Below, in pieces: positions 55,401-64,000 of a stretch of DNA of 64,000 nucleotides. The stretch comes from Brachypterus glaber (lineage: Eukaryota > Arthropoda > Insecta > Coleoptera > Kateretidae), in the NCBI GenBank assembly GCA_958510825.1, contig OY294048.1, forward strand, positions 35,739,026 through 35,803,025. The letters run 5' to 3'. Below the pieces are notes generated by a model. It saw nothing but the letters and a program-made list of their open reading frames with translations, made no database searches and was not told the DNA's origin. Made by a program: the position numbers and the translations under genes. Numbering within the stretch: the stretch's first letter is position 1; each line of letters opens with the position of its first letter.

Positions 55401-58400
55401 AAAGGCTAACTCCTTTAATATTAAATTTAGGTGTTTTGGTGAAGAATACTTTTTTGTTCAGTTTTAAATGAAGAAATACCCCGCAGCCTTAAAATTTTAT
55501 TGATGCTTTTTTTTGTTCCCCATTCAATATGTCATCTTCGAAGGGCCGTAGCCTTAAAATTTTATTGATGCTTTTTTTTGTTCCCCATTCAATATGTCAT
55601 CTTCGAAGGGCCGTAGCTCCCTTAGGGCTCATTTCCGGAACAACCTCCATAAAAACGTTTTTCATATTTTTGAATGTAGAATCACATCTTAAATTTTGGC
55701 ATGGCAGTTACTGGTATAATTATTTTCCCAGAGAAGCCCATAAGGGCATAAAATACTTTTTTATTATGGCAAAGGTCTGTTTAAATTTACTGGGGGTACT
55801 TTTTCATAATCACTGAAAATAAATGCAAACTAATTATAAAAATAACAACAAAGTGATCAAAATCTTAAAACTTATAGTCACATGTTCGTGAGAAAGTAAG
55901 TGAAGCCATACCATTTTCAGTTTTTTTTTTCTGTTACTTTGCAAACATAAAACTAGGGCATTTGAGTGGTCTTTTATACATCTTTTATTTCATTTTTTTG
56001 ACTAAAAGGCGAAGAATGTGCCAGTTATTAAATAAATGATAAATAACTCACTAAGGTTTGGAGTTGCAGAGGAACTCGGGCGAGCCAAGGCAGCAGGCTT
56101 AGTGGAAGGCTTGAAGTTCCTACCATAACACCAAATAATAATTATGCAATACACTACATACTCAAATCACTAAACATAAATATACTTAAAAAAATCACAA
56201 CCTTAAAATTTTGATACAACGTAATACATTTTAATAATTAAATTTTCTTCTTTCAAATATATAAGTTTGATATTTTGGTGTATTATGCACCAAAAAAAAA
56301 GTAATATATTTTTTCTATGACCACCTTTGTAAATGCCTGTTTCTGCTTCGTGAGCGATTTCGATTTTTGTCAAAAACTGTTTGGAAATGTCCCAAAAACA
56401 CTCTAAAATCAAAAAATCCGGGGTGGTTTGATTTTGAATTTAACCTTTTTAAGGCTAGCCACAAAGAACTTTTACCTCAAGAAGGAACATGACGAAATCT
56501 ACCGTATGCTTTGTTTGAAGCGTCAACCAACTACGGTGAGGGGCTGGTGGGGAGTGACTATTGTTTACACTTAGTACGCGTAAAGAGAGAGAAGGAATGT
56601 GTAAACTTACAGTCTAATGTCGTAAAATGACTGACAGGGGTACAGTGTTTCCGATTGGAAACATATACATTGGATATTTTATTGTAAATTTTAAGAAACA
56701 TTAGTTCTGTATGAGTTTTATATGAACTAGTAGTTTAATTTTAATAGATTTAAATATACTATATTATAAAACATAATTATAGTAAACACAAAGTTTTTTA
56801 CATTTTTAATTTAAGTATAATGATTTGAATTCATGATAACTACGCAACATCGCTACTAGGTAGCCTGAAAGTCGACTAGCGACATCTACATTTTACACCA
56901 CAAAGCTGATCGCGTTTCTGTGTTCCAAACAAACAAAAAGATCATTCATAAACATTGGTCTGAAATTACTTCTTTAGGTAAAAGTTCTTTGGATAGCCGT
57001 GTCATATTATGAAGTGATTCTAACATAAATAAATTTTAAAATTGTGATTATAGCAATCATGAAAAAAATCATAGTCTGCCTCCAGCTTTCTACCTAGACA
57101 CGAAAAAATACATATCAGAACAGGGGCATGCACAACTTAATCGACGAGACAAAAATTTTGACAAACCGGTAACAATTTCCGTTGGTGCGGATATGCATGG
57201 CTGCAACACTGGCATCACACGGTTCCCGATGAAGTTCCTGTTTAAGATAAATTGAAAAAAAAAAATATACAGTGCGTGTCTAAAGTTCGCCCCATCCCCT
57301 TAAACTTTTGAACTACTTAACCCTTTGCAGACGGATATATGAATTTATGAAAAAAAATATTTATTTTACTGAAACTTTATTTTAAAACTGTAAAAAAAAG
57401 TTGAAAACAACATATAATATTAATTAAAAAACTCAAAAATATGGCAATCTACCATAAGGACCACTGCTTGAAGTGGACATAATTAAAAAAAAGACTATGA
57501 ATATGAAATTATTTGATTTTCGCGACTATTATTCACTTTCCAGACATTTTACACTAAAGATATGAATAAACAAAATTGCAGCAACCAGTATGCACACACT
57601 GTTAATATTTAGTGTCACTTTTAAACCCCCTCATTTTTTTTTAAATAATAAAAATATATGGTCGAATAGTCGAATAGAAAATTTAATGGGATTTAAAATG
57701 ACCCCCCCCCCCCTTTCCATTAAAAAATCCCCACACTGCCTAAACTGTGACCCTAACCATAAAATATAAAGCAACAAATTAATGGGGTTGCGTTATTTAA
57801 ATGACCCAAATATCAAGTTGATAACTTTTTAAAAAGCCGTTCAAAAGTTAAAGGAGAGGGGCGGAAAAGTTTAAATTATTATATAAAATATTATATAGGT
57901 TATAATACTGAAAACTGGCCAATTTTAACCTTTTAATGGGTAAAAACTGTTGGTATAGAGCCATTAAAAAAACACATATAGGTCCATGTTAGTTTAATTT
58001 TTTTAAACTAAAACAAAAAATATACGCAGCCGTTTAGGAGCAGATTTTTTTAAAAGAAAACACTCTCAAAATTAGTACGCAACTGGCAAGAAATTAATAA
58101 ACAGCGCTATTGCCAAATTGATTAATTCGGTATATGAAGATTTATTTCCAATTCAAAAACTGAGGAAACATTTTGGCAGAATGATTCTGCTATTAATATT
58201 GGCTCAATATTTAATTATATAAAAAAAACAAAGGGTGACTTTTTCATGATTTTAGAAATCATGCGTCTTTTTTACAAAAAAAAATAAATGCTTATTCTTA
58301 TATAACATAATATATTATACTATATATTATACATATTATTATTTCGTTCAAAAATGTTACTAGGTACTCACTAAAAAAAATTGGTAAACAGATTTATTTG

Positions 58401-61400
58401 TATATGATTGTACGTTCAGGTATCCAAAAAAACTACAAAACTAAGATATTAACTTTTTTAACCCACATAAAAACTTTTAGTCCTCACTATTATTACAAGT
58501 ACCGTTAATAACACCCGATTACATTACTTTTTTTAAAAACAAAAACCTTTATTTCGTTATTTTGTTAACATTCAGCGTGTGTGTGATTGTCACTTAAATA
58601 CAAATCTACTCATGACATTGTGTTGTATAAACACCTCTTATCGCGATATGCCGATGTATCGGTAGAAAATCGAATACATATCGGGCAGACGCAGCTGTTC
58701 TGTTACTCCATGGCCGCGACATGTTTTTAATAAATTATTTATAAATGAAGTGTTTCGTGTAAATAAATAAATTGAATTGGTGTGTTTTTGCAATCAATTA
58801 TGTTTTATTAAAATTGTGAATTTGAACCAATGAAGTATTTTGTGTAATTTTTGAGTGAAAATGTTTCAATTATTTGTTTTGATTTGTTCGAAGGTATGTT
58901 GTGAATTTAATATTAAAGTGAAAGTGTTTTTTTTTTGTATTTATTATACAAACAATAGTCAGCTCTAAAATAAATAAAAAGTAAATTGTTTTTTAACCGT
59001 GGTAAATTTGGCAACCTGCAAAGCGATCGAGATAGAAAACCTGGAAATCGACATAGAAAAGCAAGGTAATACCACAACCTCACAAGTAGCTCGGATATGG
59101 GTTTTTTTTAAATATATTTTTTTAAATTCTTGAAATTGATATCTAGAATCTTCAGGAGTTTCTGTTTTTTTTAATGACCCTATTCCTGAATAACCCTGTA
59201 TATTTTTTTGTGGTTGTCCGTTATGCAGAAACTACTTCGGTATGCGCCCATGCCGCATATTTAGTATTTTTAATCTTCTCAGTATAAATTTTTAAAACAA
59301 AACGGCAGCGAGTTTTATAGTGACTATAATCGCTCCTGACTTGAAACCAGTGGTTTCAGCTTTTTTTATTTGCATTTTTTTTCAATATTTTTTAAAATTC
59401 GCCGCCCGGTCTGGTTTCCTATAACTTTATCCCGCTCTTCATATTAACCGGCCAATCATATCCTTGTACTCTTCTATCTTCTTACTCCCACCTCTCTGTC
59501 GCCCGCAAAGTTATTTGTATTTCAAATATTTCACGATTCGCTCACCGCAGTAATGAGAAGAATCTAGCACATGCGCACTGGTTTGCTTATTTTTGTTTTG
59601 ACGGATGTCAAAAGTGGCTTCCGTTTAGGCAGTTGTAGTTTTATGAAATAGTTTAATTTGAGTGGGGTAACCGTGCGCATCAGGTCCACAAAAAGAAACT
59701 ATATTTTTGCACTGATTTCTGGTTTTATTACTAAAACTTACGAATATAATTAGGTGCGGAAAATCCAGTTTTTTTGTTAGAATATATAGCAAAAGATTGT
59801 TAAAACACTCACGAATTTCTGTTTGATTTTTTTAATGGGGGCGTTGGTTTACGTTAACAATGGTTTGGTTTGGTAGTTTGCTGGTTTGGTGTTTTTTTTT
59901 TTAATGGGAGCCGTTGGTTTACGTTAACAATGGTTTAGTAGTTTGCTGGTTTAGTTTTTTTTTTTAATGGGAGGCGTTGATTTACGTTAATAATGGTTTG
60001 GTTTGGTAGTTTGCTGGTTTGGTGTTTTTTTTAATGGGAGGCATTTTCCAGATACGATATGTCAGAATTTAGAAGGCGATATATTTTAAGAATCAAATGT
60101 TTATTAATGAATATTCCGCAATTTTTTTACGAAAATACTATTAAAAGCGAGTACTTTTAGCCAATTAAAAAAAACTGTTAGTTCGCAAAGAAAAAAGTAG
60201 ATATTTTTGTAAAATTCTGCAAAAGAATGTTACATAACTTTAAAATAATTTTTGGCATACGTCAAAACAAAAATAAGAAAATCAGTGCGCATGCGCTGGA
60301 TTCTTCTCATTACTGCGGTGAGTGAATCGTAATATGTCAACTTTCAACTACAGAAGTTGGAAGAGCGGAAAAAAGTTCTATAAAACCGGATTAATTTAGA
60401 AATAAATGCCATCCGCTTACCTGCTTCTGGCCTCTGGCGGCACGGACCGTCCGTTGCCCTTGTTGATGTGCATGTCGCGCACGTGCCGGATCAGTCTGGC
60501 CAAATTCGGGAACGGCTGCATGTTCTTTTTGTTTTTCCGTGTGCACGTGCGCCAGTGGCATTCGATGTCGTCGCCGGGATGATCCTTGTAGTAGGCCTGC
60601 ACGTGGCCCTGTTGCTCTTTGTCTTTGATGACGTGCTCCAAACAGTCGGACAATTCTTCAAACTGATAGTCACAATTGTCCCAGAAGCATTCGTATACCT
60701 GTAATTTGGGAATTAACTCAAGAACGCACTGAGATAATTTGTTGTTGTTACATGATAAAAGGACGAAAAATACTGGAGAGCGAGGCTGGCAACCGTAATC
60801 GCCCCCAAAAACAGTTTTCACCCTTTTTTATTCGATTTCAATAAGTTTATATTTTTGAACAAAAAAAAATTCGAGATCAAATGTCAATATCATTCACCAA
60901 TCAACATTGACTATTTTACTTTTTAGTGTTTTAGTGCAATCGAATAAAATAGTTATTTATGGTACTAGTGGGTAAAGTAAGATATTGCCCATGAGAAAAT
61001 TAACCTGCGAGGCGTCAGCCAAGCAGGTTAATTTTCGAGAGGGTTTACCCATGAGTGCCATTCAAGGTTTTATCCAATAAATAGCTTAGGAATTCATATT
61101 TTTATTAAAAATTTTAATGACATTTACAAGAAAATAATTTGACAAGTGACAGTTGAGGGTAAAATAAATAATTATCCACTCAATAAAGTAAAAGCCACGC
61201 GGGGGTTATTATTGAGTTTATTTAAAATAAAACTGGTAATTGTCTTATTATCTGTATGTATTGGATAAAAGTATTTTTTCTATTTTGTGACTATTATAAG
61301 CTCATAATCACACGCATTTTGTGTGTTCTTATAGGCCCATAAGAGGTTAGTACTTTTTTTTCTTTTGGGTTGGCAACAGGATATTATTATGTATTAGAAT

Positions 61401-61798
61401 CGAATAAAAAATAGTGTATGATACAAAAACTGTTTTTAATCGAATAGGGAATCTCCGTATTACGGAGTCCGTACTCGCCATAAAAACAGTATATTTCGCC
61501 CTTGTATCATAAACTACTGTTTATTTGGAACAGAATTCCAACTTACAACATCAACCATGGGCGGAGGCGGAGATGCACAAGATTCCTCCATCAGCAGCAG
61601 CGCCTTCGTTTCCTCGTTCAATTTGCTCGCTTTTTCTTCCCATGCCTGTTTCTCGCCCGCCGGCAACGATTTCCACTCGCTGCCCACTATCCGGCTAATG
61701 TCGCCGAAGGTCGACTCCGGATTATTTTGGACCACCTGCTTTCGGACCTCGCGCGAATACAAAATGTACCCGGTGACTATTTTGTTTTTGTTGGATTT
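49454..61798 (-). CDS. polybromo: Polybromo (PBRM1/BAF180), C-terminal part: HMG box, C2H2 fingers, tail
   Basis: A subunit of the PBAF SWI/SNF chromatin remodeller in the nucleus. Minus-strand exons 61798-61547, 60698-60421, 56119-56052, 51647-51554 and 49679-49454 (stop TAA) join in phase to about 305 codons. The bromodomain and BAH exons lie beyond the window. Exon 1 is an HMG box: KIVTGYILYSREVRKQVVQN, TFGDISRIVGSEWKSLPAGE. Exon 2 holds two C2H2-like fingers, YECFWDNCDYQFEELSDCLE and IECHWRTCTRKNKKN followed by LARLIRHVRDMH. Exon 3 is a Pro/Ser linker (NFKPSTKPAALARPSSSATP). Exon 4 has EPMFISVPPRPQRVLHSEAY and exon 5 has YIEGLQAENKHITPWERTL and LWALRNQLLRDTLSLHK, which align with the conserved C-terminal motif of vertebrate PBRM1 (LLHSEAYLKYIEGLSAE and LRDLMLRDTL). 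The introns are large and carry several fold-back elements. Confidence 0.93.
49731..51336. mobile_element. Outer inverted-repeat element with ACAGGGTGTCTCAACGAAGC ends
   Basis: ACAGGGTGTCTCAACGAAGC (49731) faces GCTTCGTTGAGACACCCTGT (to 51336). The repeat continues inward through CCGACTCGGTCGATATA and AAAGTATTCACTTTAGAGAA, which pairs with TTCTCTAAAGTGGATACTTT near 49980-49997. Without the nested insertion it would be about 308 bp. It lies in the last polybromo intron, 52 bp upstream of the final exon. Confidence 0.85.
50005..51300. mobile_element. 1.3 kb near-palindromic element nested in the previous one
   Basis: CCGGGTGTTTCA at 50005 and TGAAACACCCGG ending at 51300 are flanked by TA (50003-50004 and 51301-51302), where it inserted into the outer element. 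The two arms, roughly 50005-50630 and 50710-51300, are complementary along almost their whole length; examples are GTTCACCCCCCTTAAC, CACTTCCGGTTTCACCGGAA, CAATTTTTGATAGGTCATGT and TTTTGTAATTGCATTTGCAT. Only about 80 bases remain as the loop. The open frames in it carry no known motif. Confidence 0.88.
52228..52945. repeat. Inverted-repeat element in polybromo intron
   Basis: TACAATATCAACGTAAACGT (52229-52248) faces ACGTTTACGTTGACATTGTA (about 52922-52941), with weaker pairing outside. The roughly 670 bp interior has no ORF. Confidence 0.65.
53437..53830 (-). pseudogene. 5'-truncated LINE 3' end
   Basis: The minus strand from about 53820 encodes RLPRKNFLTNRVVYRWNSLG followed by VNQFKNRLDRELGQ, matching the extreme C-terminus of CR1/Jockey-type ORF2 proteins (RVV-WNSLP, NSFKNRLD). 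It is followed by a short 3' UTR and an (AAT)n tail read on the minus strand (53437-53463). This is the typical product of 5'-truncated retrotransposition. It differs from the other two LINEs in the window. Confidence 0.75.
54933..55718. mobile_element. Long-TIR MITE family, third copy with a duplicated internal block
   Basis: Inverted relative to 13565-14100. The left arm, GATCAATAACTGCCATGCCA, AATTTAAGAGGTGATTCTGC and GGTCCGCAAATGAGCCCTAA, faces CTTAGGGCTCATTTCCGGAA and TTAAATTTTGGCATGGCAGT. A block of about 66 bp (GCCTTAAAATTTTATTGATG to GTCATCTTCGAAGGGCCGTA) is present twice in tandem near 55480-55615. Confidence 0.8.
56120..58580. other. Polybromo intron, mostly unassigned
   Basis: AT-rich intron. 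One inverted-repeat element is at about 57286-57868 (TTCGCCCCATCCCCTTAAAC with TTTTGAACT facing GTTCAAAAGTTAAAGGAGAG with GGGCGGAA). An isolated TTAACCCTTTGCAGACGG at 57319-57336 looks like a piggyBac end, but no partner was found. No further coding exon of polybromo is seen here. Confidence 0.5.
58590..58893 (+). other. Possible 5' exon of an unidentified plus-strand transcript
   Basis: A stretch less repetitive than its surroundings, with CGATATGCCGATGTATCGGT, CAGACGCAGCTGTTCTG and GGCCGCGACATG. It then has GAGTGAAAATGTTTCAATTA giving MFQLFVLICSK, and a good donor (TCGAAG|GTATGT) at 58894. The hydrophobic start could be part of a signal peptide. No second exon is identified, so this is only a suggestion of a gene start on the strand opposite polybromo. 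Confidence 0.2.
59528..60336. mobile_element. Fold-back element with a minisatellite in its loop
   Basis: The left arm 59528-59602 (GATTCGCTCACCGCAGTAAT, GAGAAGAATCTAGCACATGC, TTATTTTTGTTTTGACG) is complementary to the right arm 60258-60336 (CGTCAAAACAAAAATAAGAA, GCGCATGCGCTGGATTCTTC, TCATTACTGCGGTGAGTGAA). Inside, at about 59833-60042, three units of 60-75 bp repeat (TTTTAATGGGAGCCGTTGGT, TTACGTTAACAATGG, GGTAGTTTGCTGGTTTGGTG). It lies 85 bp downstream of the polybromo zinc-finger exon, inside the intron. Confidence 0.85.
60949..61270 (+). repeat. Hairpin repeat family, copy B
   Basis: Nearly full copy: ATAGTTATTTATGGTACTAG, a hairpin arm through GAAAATTAACCTGC, loop GAGGCGTCAGCCAA, facing arm GCAGGTTAATTTTCGAGAGG, then the shared body from TTTTATCCAATAAATAGCTT to GTATTGGATAAAA. 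It lacks the GCAATATCG part of the right arm. Located in the polybromo intron between the HMG and zinc-finger exons. Confidence 0.88.
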
Positions 61799-62782
61799 CT
61801 GCGGGAAATGCGGTAAAATTAGATATTTGTATAGAACTGGGTTTAGAGAATATAGCTGGAAAACACCCGGGTTTTTAGTAATTGACCGGATTCAGTCAGT
61901 TTTAATCAGTTAAAAACATATTTTTGCCAATTAAAAGCAAAAAAGGAAATAATGTCCTCTCCAATAGTTATAAATATATATTTTCTAAAAAAAAGAAACA
62001 AACAACCTTTTTTACTGCCGAAATTAAACACAAGATTATTTGACCATAAAATAAATTTCTGTAAGAAACAATATTTTCAGAAAATTTTGTAGACGTTTGT
62101 ACTTTACCTTTTTATAGTGAAAACTTTTTAAAGAACCAGGCACACATATAGGGGGGTTCCTGGGCCTCAGTCAAACTGCCTCAAATTTTGATATTTTGTA
62201 ACTTCGGGACCAGTTTCGGAGAAAAACGCTTTTAAAAATTTAATTTTATGACCGATTTTTTGACGTATATTAAGGTTATTTTTTACTTACGTAAATATTA
62301 ACTTAATTAGCCGTTTTAAGTTTACTATACTCTATTAATTAAAGAACAGACAAGATAAATACATAAAAGGCTTTATTATCATTTACTTACATGTGGTTCT
62401 ATAAAATTTTTAAAACTTTGTTTAGATAAGTGTTAACAGTAAGAAAGTATTAAAATCCCCGTTAAGTTCGAATCCAAACGATTTTGTTAACCCAGGCACA
62501 TTTTTTGAATTTAGAACCTTTGCAGTCCCCGGTCAGGACTTCCAGAGATATTTACTTATTAGATTTGAATCAAAATAGATTGACATGAGGGCAGTTAATT
62601 CAACAGTGTCAGCAGTCGTTTTGGTTGCAATGGCACCAAGAGTATCTACAGTAAATTAAAATTAAAAAAAAGAACAATTTTTAAGGTAAATAAACATTTT
62701 AAACCATCGTTCTGTCATTTCGACGCTGTTATTGTGAAAAACCATTAATTTTTAAGTTCTGTTTTCTTTTTTTTTTGCAAAA

Positions 62783-63116
62783 ATAGTTATTTATGGCACT
62801 AGTGGGTAAAGTAAGATATTGCCCATGAGAAAATTAACCTGCAAGGCGTCAGCCAAGCAGGTTAATTTTCGAGAGGGCAATATCGGTTTACCCATGAGTG
62901 CCATACAAGGTTTTATCCAATAAATAGCTTAGGAATTCATATTTTTATTAAAAATTTTAATGACATTTACAAGAAAATAATTTGACAAGTGACAGTTGAC
63001 TGGGTAAAATAAATAATTATCCACTCAATAAAGTAAAAGCCACGCGGGGGTTATTGAGTTTATCTATTTAAAATAAAGCTGGTAATTGTCTTATTATCTG
63101 TATGTATTGGATAAAA
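62783..63116 (+). repeat. Hairpin repeat family, copy C (most complete)
   Basis: Contains the complete hairpin: ATGGCACTAGTGGGTAAAGT, GATATTGCCCATGAGAAAAT, TAACCTGC, a 14-base loop, then GCAGGTTAATTTTCGAGAGG, GCAATATCGGTTTACCCATG and AGTGCCAT. The arms are about 50 bp. The body that follows starts TTTTATCCAATA and ends TATTGGATAAAA, a second inverted pair. It lies upstream of the polybromo HMG exon in the same orientation as copy B. Confidence 0.9.
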
Positions 63117-64000
63117 ATATTTTATTTTTTCAATTTTTATATTTATTAACAGCGTCGATATGACAGTTCGGTTAGTTTAGTTTAAAGTCTCAACTTTAAA
63201 AATTAGTTTTTTTTATTCTAATTCTTGCGAGTAAAATAAATACTTGATTCTGGCCACAAAACAATTCTTGTATGTACACTTGCACAATCACGAACTGTAT
63301 GACTGGAATGATTTAAATGAAAACTTTTTTTTTCAGCCAAAGAAAAAATAGATAAATATTTTTATTGTAATATGCCTTTGGAGAAGACAGTTATTTCTTT
63401 TCTTTTGATTTAAATTGTCTTAGTTACAACGAATATAATTTATATGATTAATAAAGTACAGATTAGTTGTACATAATAATTATATAGCTCTATATTAGCG
63501 ACCAAATATTAGAAAAATGTCTATTTTTGGTGGATTGTAGAGCAAAAACAAAATATAAACAATTAATCTTTTAAATGTCTACCATATGTATAAGGTTTTT
63601 ATTTGAAGTCAGCAAGTTTTATTTTACAACAAACTGATGACCTAATTTTCTAAAATATGTAATTTGCGGTCCTTAAAAAAAAATATTTTTTGGGACGTCT
63701 CCCAAGTTTTCTAAAAATTATGGATACTAAATAAATTTCAGGTCGATAGCTTAACGTTAACACGTGCTGAGTTCAAAAAAAGGAGGATTATTTTTAAGGG
63801 TGTAAAAGCCAAACGGCACATCCTATCGAAAATTTTCAAAGAAAAAAACTTCGCTTACTGGTTTTTGTAAAAATCACTCAAATAGAAAAAATAGTATAAA
63901 ATACTCATTATACTTTCTCCATTAAAAAACTTGCGGCAAGCGGCTCGTTTCTTAAACATGGACGCGTGCGCCAAAAACGTCTATAATGAAACAATTTTTA
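63117..64000. other. End of window, presumed polybromo intron
   Basis: AT-rich sequence with no recognised exon on either strand. The upstream polybromo exons (bromodomains, BAH) are expected beyond 64000 on the minus strand. Confidence 0.4.

Noticed and set aside
57319..57340. Another piggyBac element starting TTAACCCTTTGCAG
   Set aside because: The end looks right, but no complementary terminus with TTAA was found on either side.
61502..61913. Plus-strand frames of 104 and 118 codons
   Set aside because: Antisense shadows of the polybromo HMG exon.

Overview
This is a 64 kb piece of an animal nuclear genome, most likely an insect. It is strongly AT-rich, its genes are split by GT-AG introns, and DNA transposons, MITEs, fold-back elements and non-LTR retrotransposons fill the spaces. 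Many repeats end in motifs of the CACCCTGTATA or CCGGGTG type. The abundance of these in beetles and some Hemiptera makes a beetle a reasonable guess, but the sequence does not prove it. A run of exactly 200 N (23515-23714) looks like a fixed-size scaffold join, so the two halves may not be true neighbours.

Six protein-coding host genes can be supported, mostly by joining exons whose splice phases agree. (1) The 3' part of NRDE2 (+, three exons, 1-7360); its large intron carries a full-length piggyBac element on the opposite strand. (2) Most of the splicing factor PRP38B (-, four exons, 18756-10926); its N-terminal exon is missing. (3) A single exon of the glucosidase II beta subunit (+, 23715-23867), cut by the assembly gap. 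(4) A complete C2orf69-like putative serine hydrolase (-, five exons, 40075-31595). (5) An intronless two-pore-domain potassium channel (-, 44362-43292) with unusual selectivity filters. (6) The C-terminal part of polybromo/BAF180, a PBAF remodeller subunit (-, five exons, 61798-49454), with an HMG box followed by a C2H2 zinc-finger exon. The genes are functionally unrelated; nothing suggests an operon or cluster.

Region by region: 1-7.4 kb NRDE2 with piggyBac and a Tc1/mariner remnant; 7.4-10.7 kb intergenic with a mariner remnant; 10.9-18.8 kb PRP38B with fold-back elements and a tRNA-derived SINE in its introns; 18.8-23.5 kb nested palindromes and a LINE truncated by the gap; 23.7-31.5 kb the glucosidase exon then repeats; 31.6-40.1 kb C2orf69-like; 40.1-43.3 kb repeats; 43.3-44.4 kb K2P channel; 44.4-49.4 kb LINE debris and MITEs; 49.5-64 kb polybromo.

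No undescribed gene system is visible. The most interesting material is structural: at least three TTAA-flanked piggyBac-type families besides the full element; a 1.3 kb near-palindrome nested inside another inverted-repeat element in a polybromo intron, which could form a long hairpin RNA; a three-copy hairpin repeat family with two copies flanking the polybromo HMG exon; and nested insertions whose pre-insertion sites can be read directly. All identities and lengths were judged by eye.
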